A stretch of 37,602 nucleotides of DNA from SAR86 cluster bacterium (GTDB taxonomy: Bacteria > Pseudomonadota > Gammaproteobacteria > Pseudomonadales > Pseudohongiellaceae). The translations under genes were made by a program, and so were the position numbers. Shown piece by piece: positions 16,249-24,137 of this stretch (position 1 is the first letter of the stretch; every line of letters starts with the position of its first letter). A model generated the notes under the pieces. It searched no databases. It was given only the letters and a program-made list of their open reading frames with translations, and was not told the origin of the DNA. The stretch spans positions 1 to 37,602 of the forward strand of contig NVVJ01000032.1 of the NCBI GenBank assembly GCA_002402175.1, read 5' to 3'.

Positions 16249-17370
16249 ATGACTTCACGAAGATCGGTATTACAAGCCTTGGCGCTAGCTCCTCTGGTTA
16301 GTAGTTGTGTCAGCGGAGTTTCTGCATCCGCTCGTAATTACACCCCGTCCGGTCAAGCCATGCGCCGTGTAGACGTAAAAAATGAACGCGTTATTCGAAC
16401 GATTGCGGGCTTGCGACCCTTTAGACAGTCAGGTTTTGTGGTAAAAGCCGAGGGCATGAACGATAAAATTGTGATTCACAATTACGGACATGGCGGCGGT
16501 GGTATTACTTTGTCATGGGGAACATCGCACCTTGCTATGGAGTTGGCAATGCAGACCCAACACAAACGCTGCGCTGTGGTTGGTGCAGGTATTGTGGGGC
16601 TTTCAACCGCCAGATTAATGCAGGACCGAGGTTGGGATGTCACAATCTACAGCAAAGCGCTGCCTCCACGTACTACTTCTAATGTGGCCGGCGGACAGTG
16701 GTCGCCCACTTCTGTTTACGACGAAGAGTATCTTACTCCTGCATTTGAAGTGCAGTTCGAAGCAGCAATGCGCCATGCGTTTCGTTACTACCAAAATCTT
16801 GTCAGCCCTAAATACGGTGTTAGCTGGATAAGCAATTACCAAATAAGCAGCCAGGCGCCTACGGGTGATTCCCTGCAAGATAAATATCCTGCCATGTACC
16901 CACAACTAATAGATATGAACCGAAACGAACATCCCTTCGATGCCGATTTTGTACGTCATTACAGTACCATGCTAGTAGAACCCGCAATTTATCTGCCAAT
17001 GATGTTACAAGATTATTATGGAGCCGGCGGAAAGATAGAAATAAGAGAGTTCATGGATAGAAGCGATGTGCTCAGCCTGGAACAGCCAGTTATTTTCAAT
17101 TGCACTGGTCTTGGCTCAAAAAAACTTTTCGAAGATCCTGAGCTTATGCCTATTAAGGGACAGCTGAGTTTCTTGCTGCCCCAGGCTGAAGTGAATTATA
17201 TAGTCATTGGAAACGGTGGCCTTTATATGTTTCCTCGCCATGATGGTGTGTTATTAGGCGGCACATTCGAAAGGAATGAATGGTCGCTAACACCCGATCC
17301 GGTGGAAACGCAGCGCATCGTGAGCGGTCATAAAGCCTTTTTCGATGCGATGGATGATCCCTGGTCATAG
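16249..17370 (+). CDS. Tat-exported FAD oxidoreductase, circularly permuted D-amino-acid-oxidase type
   Basis: 373 residues. The N-terminus has a twin-arginine signal (SRRSVLQAL) and an SSC lipobox-like end. The motif order is unusual. GLRPFR (54-59) and VIHNYGHGGGGITLSWG (75-91), which in canonical D-amino-acid oxidases form the C-terminal end, come first; the FAD-binding VVGAGIVGLSTAR (110-122) follows; and the protein stops after MFPRHDGVLLGGTFE and an IVSGHKAFFDAM helix, just where GLRP would normally come. All core pieces are present once, in permuted order. Likely an FAD-dependent oxidase/dehydrogenase of amino acids or amines outside the cytoplasm; substrate unknown. AGGA precedes ATG 16249. 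Confidence 0.85.
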   Translation: MTSRRSVLQALALAPLVSSCVSGVSASARNYTPSGQAMRRVDVKNERVIRTIAGLRPFRQSGFVVKAEGMNDKIVIHNYGHGGGGITLSWGTSHLAMELAMQTQHKRCAVVGAGIVGLSTARLMQDRGWDVTIYSKALPPRTTSNVAGGQWSPTSVYDEEYLTPAFEVQFEAAMRHAFRYYQNLVSPKYGVSWISNYQISSQAPTGDSLQDKYPAMYPQLIDMNRNEHPFDADFVRHYSTMLVEPAIYLPMMLQDYYGAGGKIEIREFMDRSDVLSLEQPVIFNCTGLGSKKLFEDPELMPIKGQLSFLLPQAEVNYIVIGNGGLYMFPRHDGVLLGGTFERNEWSLTPDPVETQRIVSGHKAFFDAMDDPWS

Positions 17371-17394
17371 TGGAGGCTACTCGCGCCACACTTA

Positions 17395-17427
17395 CATAAG
17401 CTTACCTTAAGAATTACAACCTATACT
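17395..17427 (+). promoter_or_regulatory. PmrA/QseB-type box and -10 element before the kinase operon
   Basis: CATAAG (17395-17400), 5 bp, then CTTAAG (17406-17411) resembles the PmrA box (CTTAAG-N5-CTTAAG) with one mismatch. A good -10, TATACT (17422-17427), starts 10 bp after the box, so the box takes the place of a -35 as in activated PmrA promoters. The predicted start is near 17434, ~37 nt before the TTG at 17471. The same geometry occurs at 18979. Confidence 0.55.
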
Positions 17428-17470
17428 CAGTCATCTATCGTGGAGTAGGCCGCAGACTGGGAGTAGGTTC

Positions 17471-18265
17471 TTGAATGACGTATTAAAATCGACGCAATTG
17501 CCCGCCGCGGCAGTCGGCAATGTTTACAATTTCAGATCAGTAGATCAGTTTTACTTCGAGCAATACATAGAAGAAGACTTTCTTGCGGGTCATGGCCTGA
17601 AGGAATTTGATGATTTTTGGCAGCTGCCCAGAACTTATATAGATGATGTAAATTACCGACGTGGCGGCTGGGGCGCCGTATCCAAACTCACTCTCGCTGA
17701 TGGCAGCTCTCAAAAAACCTACTATGTTAAACGGCAAGAAAATCAATTTCGATATTCACTAGGCAGGCCACTTGGCGCACTAACCTATGAACATGAAGTG
17801 TTCGCTGTTCTGCGAAATAAGAGCTTACACCTGGCGGCTAACAACCTTGTTTGCTGGGGTGTTCGTAGAGGCGCAGATACTACCAGAGGGCTTATAGTTT
17901 CAAGAGAAATCCCCGCTCCTTCTCTTAGTGACATTATCGCTTCCAGACCTGACTGGCAGGCGCTGGAGCCAGTATTGCATCGATGCGGATCACAGCTGCT
18001 GCTAATGCACCAAAGCGCTATACAACACGGTGCGCTATACCCCAAGCACATCTTTCTTGATTTGATGTCAGGTGATACTCAGCTTATTGATTTTGAACGC
18101 GCGCGGCGCCGTGGCTCAGTTCGCAATGCCATAAAGTCAGATATCAAACAGCTTATTAAGCGTTTGGACGGAATGCCCAGCCGGGCTCGTTCTGCATTGC
18201 TCAGTGCCTATATTCCCGATCATACAGGCCTTATTAACGAATTACTCAGCTCTCGAATTCACTAA
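17471..18265 (+). CDS. WaaP/InaA-like lipopolysaccharide-kinase-family protein
   Basis: 264 residues, cytoplasmic. The fold elements of the Kdo/WaaP/InaA kinases can be followed: a Gly-rich loop (RRGGWGAVSKL, 63-73), candidate ATP lysine K87 in YYVKRQE, E107/E109, a catalytic loop QHGALYPKHIFLD with H186 and H193, and the metal aspartate D207 in LIDFERAR. WaaP phosphorylates heptose of the LPS core; InaA-type homologues have less certain roles, so the substrate is inferred only as envelope-related. The start is TTG 17471 with GGGAG upstream. It is followed 28 nt later by a methyltransferase and preceded by a PmrA-type box. Confidence 0.78.
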   Translation: MNDVLKSTQLPAAAVGNVYNFRSVDQFYFEQYIEEDFLAGHGLKEFDDFWQLPRTYIDDVNYRRGGWGAVSKLTLADGSSQKTYYVKRQENQFRYSLGRPLGALTYEHEVFAVLRNKSLHLAANNLVCWGVRRGADTTRGLIVSREIPAPSLSDIIASRPDWQALEPVLHRCGSQLLLMHQSAIQHGALYPKHIFLDLMSGDTQLIDFERARRRGSVRNAIKSDIKQLIKRLDGMPSRARSALLSAYIPDHTGLINELLSSRIH

Positions 18266-18293
18266 AAATAACACCTACTGGAAATTACTTCGG

Positions 18294-18929
18294 ATGCAAA
18301 ACTACGAAAGAGTAAAGTCTGATTCTATCAGTGCTGAACTCTATACAAAGCGTAAGCCCAGAAAGCATCAAGCTGAAATGCAGATGGTAGTCGAAGCGTT
18401 TCAGATGCTGCCAACACCTAAAATCGAAACTGTACTCGATGCGCCTTGTGGCGTTGGTCGCTTTAGTTTGTGGATGCTGCAACAGGGTTTTGATGTCACC
18501 GCCGTTGACCTTGGCGAGTCAGCAGTAAAATTAACAACTGAACTGTTGGAAGATAATAGCCTGGTGGCTAATGTGGGATGTCAGGATATTTTCAATATGC
18601 AATTCGGGGAGCAAGAGTTTGATGTCAGTTTTTGTTTCCGGTTGCTCCACCACTTTAGTGAAGAAAAAGATCAAGCGGCCCTTGTCGCAAAATTATGCAG
18701 AGTGACTAGTGGCTATGTAATAATTTCCTATATTTCAACCTATTCCACCACTACCTTGCGCCGTAAATTGCGAAAGCGGATATCGGGGAAAGCAATTAAA
18801 CAAAACCCTATTTCGCTTACTCAGCTCAAGACCATGTTTTCCAGTTACAACTTTAAACATCTTGGGTCGGTAAAGAGATCGGGGTTATTACATTCCTTGC
18901 AGCTGGCTGTTTTTGCCAGAAACGGCTAG
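18294..18929 (+). CDS. class I SAM-dependent methyltransferase
   Basis: About 211 residues from ATG 18294. A Rossmann-type methyltransferase core is visible: VLDAPCGVGRFSLWM (motif I), VTAVDLGESAV (motif II) and FDVSFCFRLLHHF (motif IV), then a C-terminal region with a basic stretch (RRKLRKRI). Earlier in-frame starts (from 18204) would overlap the kinase gene by 62 nt and add residues without homology. The same operon as the kinase suggests modification of an envelope glycolipid or related metabolite; this is inference. Confidence 0.82.
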   Translation: MQNYERVKSDSISAELYTKRKPRKHQAEMQMVVEAFQMLPTPKIETVLDAPCGVGRFSLWMLQQGFDVTAVDLGESAVKLTTELLEDNSLVANVGCQDIFNMQFGEQEFDVSFCFRLLHHFSEEKDQAALVAKLCRVTSGYVIISYISTYSTTTLRRKLRKRISGKAIKQNPISLTQLKTMFSSYNFKHLGSVKRSGLLHSLQLAVFARNG

Positions 18930-18978
18930 TTATCGATAATCCAGAACCAAACCAGTTAATTCCCGATTTTTTCCAGAC

Positions 18979-19011
18979 CTTAAGACTTGCTTAAGTTTCT
19001 ATTGCTAAATT
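18979..19011 (+). promoter_or_regulatory. perfect PmrA box and extended -10 before the hemolysin operon
   Basis: CTTAAG (18979-18984), ACTTG, CTTAAG (18990-18995) matches the PmrA/BasR consensus CTTAAG-N5-CTTAAG exactly. An extended -10 (TGC-TAAATT, TAAATT at 19006-19011) begins 10 bp after the box. The predicted start is near 19018, ~24 nt before ATG 19042. The operon it drives encodes a PmrA/QseB-type regulator (23435), so autoregulation is likely. Confidence 0.72.
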
Positions 19012-19041
19012 TACCCCCTAATCATTCATTTTGGCGGGAAT

Positions 19042-19767
19042 ATGGCCCTTTCAGTAGCAACTAATCACTTTCAGTTTGAGCCTTGTCAGGCTGCAAAAAG
19101 CGGCATTAAACAATGGGCCAGGCCTGTACCCACGTTCGACCTGGTAAATCGAAATACAGAGTCGAGAAGGGGCGTTGAAACCTATATTGGAAATAAGTTT
19201 AAGGCAAGCTACGGGGCTACGCTCTCGGAGTATTTGCCATTATTTTTAACTATGCGTTGTGCGGGTCAACTAAGCGGCGTTGCCGGAATTTCTCCAGCCT
19301 CTGAGAACCAGCCATTATTTTTAGAACAATATCTCGAATTGCCAATCGAGCAACTTATGCAACAAATTTTTGACGAGGAGATTAATCGAGGAAAAATTGT
19401 AGAAGTCGGCAATCTGGTTGCCACTGAAAATGGAGCAAGTCGAGTGATATTCATTGTTCTGGCTTCAGCGTTGTACCGGGCTGGATTTGAGTGGATGGCT
19501 TTTACCGCAACCAGGCCGTTGCGTGCAAGCTTGCAAAAACTGGGTTTTGAGAATGCTTCTCTAGCTAAGGCTGAACTCTCTAGTCTGACTATGGGAACTG
19601 TAAAAAATTGGGGAAGCTACTACCAACAAGAACCTGAAGTGGTAGTTGGAAGGCTTAGTTGTGCCATGGAGATAATAGAAAAGAGAAAGTTGTTCAGGTG
19701 TATTCAGGGCTTATACAAGAATCGAATTGCTCTGCTGGCAGATCAACTTCGGGATGGGTGCGTGTAG
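19042..19767 (+). CDS. thermostable hemolysin family protein (GNAT-like)
   Basis: 241 residues, no signal peptide. It matches the thermostable-hemolysin family (Vibrio delta-VPH type): RRGVETYIGNKFKASYGATL near the N-terminus, FLTMRCAGQLSGVAGI, then EVGNLVATENGASRVIF and FTATRPLRASLQKLGF, a layout like acyl-homoserine-lactone synthase/GNAT acyltransferases. The name comes from haemolysis seen with a cloned Vibrio gene; with its neighbours (acyl-adenylating enzyme, oxygenase, reductase) an N- or O-acyltransferase making a membrane-active lipid is the likelier role (inference). First gene of the ten-gene operon, behind a perfect PmrA box; its stop is immediately followed by the next ATG. Confidence 0.85.
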   Translation: MALSVATNHFQFEPCQAAKSGIKQWARPVPTFDLVNRNTESRRGVETYIGNKFKASYGATLSEYLPLFLTMRCAGQLSGVAGISPASENQPLFLEQYLELPIEQLMQQIFDEEINRGKIVEVGNLVATENGASRVIFIVLASALYRAGFEWMAFTATRPLRASLQKLGFENASLAKAELSSLTMGTVKNWGSYYQQEPEVVVGRLSCAMEIIEKRKLFRCIQGLYKNRIALLADQLRDGCV

Positions 19768-21258
19768 ATGCCAAATGATTCAGCTACTGCTAGCTACATC
19801 ATAAGTGACCTTCAGCGGCGAGTTACATCGGCAGAAATTGAAGGTAACGGCGAAGAGTTATTGAAAATACTTCGGCAACGGAATATTTCCCGTCTGGCAC
19901 TACTAGCAAATAACAGCATTGAATGGGCAATGGTTGACCTGGCATGTCTCAAAGCAGGTTTATGTATATTGCCACTGCCAATATTTTTCTCGAAAACCCA
20001 GCGAAAGCACGCAATCAATAGTTGTGCCGTTGATGCAATTATTACTGATGATCCAGAACTTATTGAGACAGAATTTTCAGTAGAAACATTAGCCCTGTCG
20101 TTTCTTGGCGATGGGAAATTCAGTCTTTGTGTATTTAACGCATTCTCAAATAAAGCATTGATACCATCAGGTACTGGAAAAATTACATTCACTTCAGGGT
20201 CTACAGGGCAACCCAAAGGTGTGTGTCTGTCTAATGATCAGTTAGGCATTCAGGCAGAAGCCCTGGCTGAGTTGGTTGCTATTGATTTGCCGCGCCACCT
20301 TTGCCTGCTTCCTTTGAGTACTTTGCTAGAGAATGTGGCAGGAGTGTATTCGCCAATATGTGCAGGTGGAGAGGTCATTATTCCTCGTCAGGAAGAGCTT
20401 GGTTTTAGCGGCAGCTCACTCCAGAACCCGGAAAAGCTGCTGTCGGTTATTCAGCAGCTACGCCCTGACTCATTAATTTTGATTCCACAGCTGTTGCTTT
20501 TTCTTCTAAGTGCGGCGGAAAAGGGTTGGCAAATACCAGACTCTCTTAAATTTGTAGCCGTAGGTGGTAGCAAGGTCTCTAAAGACTTAATAGTAAAAGC
20601 GAAGCAAAAAGGGCTTCCTGTGTATGAAGGTTACGGTCTGTCTGAGTGCGCTTCTGTTGTTAGTTTAAATACTCCCTCGCAAGATAAACCCGGTAGTTGC
20701 GGTAAACCATTACGCCATTTTGATGTGAGTTTCGATAATGGAGAGGTAATGTTGGCTGGCAATGTCATGTTGGGTTACGTCAATGAGCCTGAGAGCTGGA
20801 AACCTGAAAAAATTGCAACAGGAGATCTTGGATGTCTTGATGCTGAAGGTTTCTTGCACATAAACGGCCGTAAGAAAAATCTGCTGATATCAACCTATGG
20901 TCGAAATATATCTCCTGAGTGGATAGAAAGCGAACTACTCATGAATCCTGCACTTAGCGAAGTGGTGGTACTAGGAGACGCCAAACCTTATTGCGCGGCG
21001 TTGATATCGGTACGTTCAATTCAAACTCTTGACTGTGAAATACAACAATGGATTGACAGGGTGAATTCTGGTTTGCCGGATTATGCCCGAGTAAAGAAAT
21101 GGCGCAGGTTGGATCAAGCACTGCAAAGTAATAGCAATCTAATGACTGAAAATGGCAGGCCGCGAAGGGAAAATATTAATCGAGCTTTCAGTGACGTAAT
21201 AGATCAGCTCTATGAAGCTACTACCCTGGAATTAGATAACGCCGATTTCGCAGCTTAG
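19768..21258 (+). CDS. AMP-dependent synthetase/ligase (acyl-activating enzyme)
   Basis: 496 residues of the ANL superfamily. The P-loop TFTSGSTGQPKG lies at 140-151, followed by YEGYGLSEC, TGDLG and KNLLISTYGRNISPEW at the hinge. It should adenylate a carboxylic (probably fatty) acid for transfer to CoA, a carrier or the adjacent acyltransferase. Odd: the C-terminal A10 motif, usually G-K-x-x-R with the adenylation lysine, reads NGRPRRE here, so Lys is replaced by Arg. Shorter than classical FadD (~560). The ATG directly follows the hemolysin stop, implying coupling. Confidence 0.88.
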   Translation: MPNDSATASYIISDLQRRVTSAEIEGNGEELLKILRQRNISRLALLANNSIEWAMVDLACLKAGLCILPLPIFFSKTQRKHAINSCAVDAIITDDPELIETEFSVETLALSFLGDGKFSLCVFNAFSNKALIPSGTGKITFTSGSTGQPKGVCLSNDQLGIQAEALAELVAIDLPRHLCLLPLSTLLENVAGVYSPICAGGEVIIPRQEELGFSGSSLQNPEKLLSVIQQLRPDSLILIPQLLLFLLSAAEKGWQIPDSLKFVAVGGSKVSKDLIVKAKQKGLPVYEGYGLSECASVVSLNTPSQDKPGSCGKPLRHFDVSFDNGEVMLAGNVMLGYVNEPESWKPEKIATGDLGCLDAEGFLHINGRKKNLLISTYGRNISPEWIESELLMNPALSEVVVLGDAKPYCAALISVRSIQTLDCEIQQWIDRVNSGLPDYARVKKWRRLDQALQSNSNLMTENGRPRRENINRAFSDVIDQLYEATTLELDNADFAA

Positions 21259-21283
21259 CAAATAATCTGGAGGAAAATTTAAT

Positions 21284-21964
21284 ATGACTTTTTTTAAAGC
21301 TCTGGTTGACGAAACAGAACCCCAGCGACAGGAAATGCTCTCGGCACAAATCATCGAAAGATGCTTTAAGGGCGAGATTGATCTGGATGACTATGTCGCC
21401 TTTCTTGTTCAAGCCTATCACCATGTGAAACACACGGTGCCTTTGTTGATGTCGGTTGGCGCAAGGCTTCCTGCCGAAAAGGAATGGCTACGTACTGCGG
21501 TTGCACAATACATCGAAGAAGAGCTAGGTCATCAGGAATGGATACTGAATGACATTGCAGCCTGTGGTTATGACAAGGAAGCTGTGCGCCTTAGTGCTCC
21601 CAGCCCTGCAACTGAACTCATGGTGGCTTATGCCTATGACATGGTGCAACGGGTAAACCCATTGGGTTTCTTCGGCATGGTGCATGTGCTGGAAGGAACA
21701 AGTATAAACCTGGCGGACAAAGTAGCTGGCACAGTCAAGACAACCCTTGGTCTGTCTCAAAATGCCTTTACCTATCTGATTTCACACGGATCGCTGGATC
21801 AGGATCATGTTGTGTTCTTTGAGAAACTGATGAATCGAATTACGGATAAAGATGAACAGGCTGTGATTATTCACGCCTGCAAAATATTTTATCAATTATA
21901 TGGCGGCATCTTTAGAACTTTGTCGAGCGAACACAATATTCCACTACAGCTGAAGCGAGCATAA
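21284..21964 (+). CDS. heme-oxygenase-like diiron oxygenase (HDO/TenA-like)
   Basis: 226 residues, all-helical. Candidate diiron ligands are spaced as in heme-oxygenase-like diiron enzymes: H46/H47/H50 in YHHVKH, E79/E80 and H83 in EEELGHQEW, E137 in LEGTS, H168, and D172/D174-H175 in LDQDH. Characterised HDOs include UndA (fatty acid to 1-alkene), SznF and BesC, which use O2 on acids or amines. TenA-type thiaminases share the fold but lack this carboxylate/His set. Next to an acyl-activating enzyme and an SDR, oxidation of a fatty-acyl substrate is plausible (inference). GGAGG precedes ATG 21284. Confidence 0.8.
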   Translation: MTFFKALVDETEPQRQEMLSAQIIERCFKGEIDLDDYVAFLVQAYHHVKHTVPLLMSVGARLPAEKEWLRTAVAQYIEEELGHQEWILNDIAACGYDKEAVRLSAPSPATELMVAYAYDMVQRVNPLGFFGMVHVLEGTSINLADKVAGTVKTTLGLSQNAFTYLISHGSLDQDHVVFFEKLMNRITDKDEQAVIIHACKIFYQLYGGIFRTLSSEHNIPLQLKRA

Positions 21965-21966
21965 GA

Positions 21967-22764
21967 ATGAATATTCGAGGCAAGAAGATATTACTGACCG
22001 GAGCAACCGGGGGTATTGGAGAGTTGCTAGCGGGTTTGTTGCACGAGCAGGGTGCAAAATTAGTATTGAGCTGCTTTCAGCAACAGGCACTGCAACAACT
22101 AAATGAAAAACTTGGTGGAGTTCATACCCTGGCCTGCGCAGATATTGCTAGTTATGAAGGGCGTAAGGAAATTGTCGACGTATGCCAGGAGTCAGGCGGT
22201 ATTGATGCTGTGATTAATTTGGCAGGAGTACTGAATTTCAACTTGTTTGAAAATCAGTCGGCGCAACTCATCGAGAAAACCTTAAGCATTAACTTAGTAG
22301 CGCCGGTGTTGTTGAGTCAGGCACTAATACCAATGCTTAGAGAAAGGGAGGAAGCGATGATTCTAAATGTTGGATCTATTTTTGGCAGCATTGGTCACCC
22401 AGGTTTTGTTGCTTATTGTACTAGCAAGGCGGGAATGAAGTGTTTTAGCGAGGCGCTTTCTCGGGAGTTGGCAGATTCATCAATTCATGTTTCTTATATT
22501 GCGCCCCGAGCGACTAGAACAGCTCTCAATGATGCGCGAATTAACGATTTGAATTCGGCTCTGGGCAACAAGTCTGACAGTCCTGAATATGTGGCAGGTG
22601 AAATTCTAAAACTGTTTAAGAGTAAACATCTGGTTAGTTTTCTTGGCTGGCCAGAAAAATTATTTGTTCGTGTGAATGCACTTATGCCGGGGCTAGTGCG
22701 TAGGTCTCTGGTAAAGAATTTAAGAGTTATTAAACATTATGCTACAGCAGGTGAAACGCTATGA
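21967..22764 (+). CDS. short-chain dehydrogenase/reductase
   Basis: 265 residues. Cofactor loop TGATGGIG (T-G-x3-G-x-G), NLAG, active-site S in NVGSIFGS and Y-x3-K in AYCTSKAGMK are all present, so it is a complete classical SDR, NAD(P)H-linked. The C-terminal 60 residues contain a hydrophobic/basic helix (FVRVNALMPGLVRRSLVKNL) that could touch membrane. It begins 2 nt after the oxygenase stop and overlaps the next gene by 4 nt (ATGA). It likely reduces an acyl-derived ketone or oxidises an alcohol in the same pathway. Confidence 0.88.
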   Translation: MNIRGKKILLTGATGGIGELLAGLLHEQGAKLVLSCFQQQALQQLNEKLGGVHTLACADIASYEGRKEIVDVCQESGGIDAVINLAGVLNFNLFENQSAQLIEKTLSINLVAPVLLSQALIPMLREREEAMILNVGSIFGSIGHPGFVAYCTSKAGMKCFSEALSRELADSSIHVSYIAPRATRTALNDARINDLNSALGNKSDSPEYVAGEILKLFKSKHLVSFLGWPEKLFVRVNALMPGLVRRSLVKNLRVIKHYATAGETL

Positions 22765-23420
22765 AATTTAGAAAGAAATGCCAAACCTTTGCAACATTCC
22801 TATTTGCAATAACAATATCAATAGCAGCGAACATAGTTGTTGCTGCTGAATCAACGGAAATTACTCATCTACAAAAACGCTGGGCTGAAGTGAATTACCA
22901 ACTGGAAGGTAAAATTCAGCTGTCGGCTTTTGAGCAGCTAGTAGCCGAAGCGGATGAACTGACAGAACAAAACCCCGGTGATGCGCCAGCCTGGATTTGG
23001 AGTGGGATAATAAAATCCACCTATGCCGGTGCAAAAGGTGGTCTGGGAGCGCTTGGGTTGGCTAAGGCTGCCAGAAGGGATTTGGATAAGGCGGTGGCTA
23101 TTGATGGGGACTCGATGGATGGGTCGGCATACACTACTCTCGGCACTCTGTATCATAGCGTTCCTGGATGGCCAGTTGGATTTGGCGATGAAGACAAAGC
23201 TGAGGAACTTTTACTCAAGGCCGCGACTCTAAACCCTGGAGGCATAGATAGTAACTATTTCTATGGTACTTACCTACTTGACGAAAAACGTTATCAGGAA
23301 GCACAGGCTTATTTGCGTAAGGCTCAGCAGGCAGCCCCCAGGCCTGAAAGGCCGGTAGCCGACGCTGGAAGACAAAAGGAAATAGCTCAGGCGCTGGAAA
23401 CGGTTCAGAGTAAACTGTAA
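22761..23420 (+). CDS. exported TPR-like repeat protein, function unknown
   Basis: 219 residues with a signal peptide (FATFLFAITISIAANIVVAA). The mature part is helical and TPR-like: AEADELTEQNPGDAPAWIWS, a GGLGALGLAKAARRDLDKA helix, TLGTLYHSVPGWP, ELLLKAATLNPGGID and YLRKAQQAAPRP. TPR folds bind proteins, so a periplasmic scaffold or lipid-carrier partner is possible. It is coupled to the SDR by an ATGA overlap and lies 14 nt before the response regulator. No enzymatic motif is seen. Confidence 0.75.
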   Translation: MKFRKKCQTFATFLFAITISIAANIVVAAESTEITHLQKRWAEVNYQLEGKIQLSAFEQLVAEADELTEQNPGDAPAWIWSGIIKSTYAGAKGGLGALGLAKAARRDLDKAVAIDGDSMDGSAYTTLGTLYHSVPGWPVGFGDEDKAEELLLKAATLNPGGIDSNYFYGTYLLDEKRYQEAQAYLRKAQQAAPRPERPVADAGRQKEIAQALETVQSKL

Positions 23421-23434
23421 AGACACAATAATTT

Positions 23435-24100
23435 ATGCAACTACTATTGGTTGAAGATGACCTACCACTGGCGATCGGGCTGAAGAAGGCTTTGCAAAAA
23501 GCGGATTATGCGGTGAATCACGTGGAAACGGGTGCATCGGCATTACATACCGTTAAGGTTGAGCGCCCGGATATTGTTATTCTTGATATAGGTCTGCCTG
23601 ATATCGATGGCATTGCTGTGTTAAAAAAACTACGAGAGTCAGACAAGGAATTGCCCGTATTATTGCTAACCGCCAGAGACAGTGTCGACGACAAAGTCGC
23701 TGGGCTAGACAGCGGGGCTGACGATTATCTTGCCAAGCCATTTGAAATGACAGAATTACTGGCACGGTTGCGCGTGCTAGAACGGCGTTTATCCACAGTA
23801 AAAACTTCCGAAATTAAAATCGGGAAAGTTTGCATGAATACTTTAGAACACAGCGTAACATTTGATGGTAACGAGCTGGACCTCGCCAGAAAAGAATATA
23901 TGCTACTTAAAAGTCTGTTAGAAAACTCCGGTAGAGTCCAGACGCGAAGCAGTCTTGAGAACCGCCTGTATAGTTGGGGCGAGGAGGTGAGTAGCAACGC
24001 CATAGAGGTTCATATTCACCATTTACGCAAAAAGCTGGGGAATAATTTTATCAAAACAATTCGCGGAGTAGGCTATAAAGTAGACGCTGGATCAGCTTGA
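23435..24100 (+). CDS. OmpR-family response regulator (PmrA/QseB type)
   Basis: 221 residues: a receiver domain with LLVEDDLPLA, phospho-acceptor D51 in ILDIGLP, LLTARD and LAKPFEMTEL, then an OmpR winged-helix domain ending HIHHLRKKLG and IRGVGYKVDA. Sequence and domain style are those of PmrA (BasR)/QseB. Two PmrA-type boxes, at 17395 and 18979, are the obvious targets, the second being this operon's own promoter. The partner kinase follows. Activation by Fe3+, acid or cationic peptides is known for PmrA but not shown here. Confidence 0.92.
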   Translation: MQLLLVEDDLPLAIGLKKALQKADYAVNHVETGASALHTVKVERPDIVILDIGLPDIDGIAVLKKLRESDKELPVLLLTARDSVDDKVAGLDSGADDYLAKPFEMTELLARLRVLERRLSTVKTSEIKIGKVCMNTLEHSVTFDGNELDLARKEYMLLKSLLENSGRVQTRSSLENRLYSWGEEVSSNAIEVHIHHLRKKLGNNFIKTIRGVGYKVDAGSA

Positions 24101-24137
24101 TTCTGCGTTGCTTAACCGGGTTTTTAGAGGTTTTAAA

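Noticed and set aside
18204..18293. Upstream extension of the methyltransferase
   Set aside because: It would overlap the kinase by 62 nt and adds residues that mirror the kinase coding frame; ATG 18294 gives a normal N-terminus.
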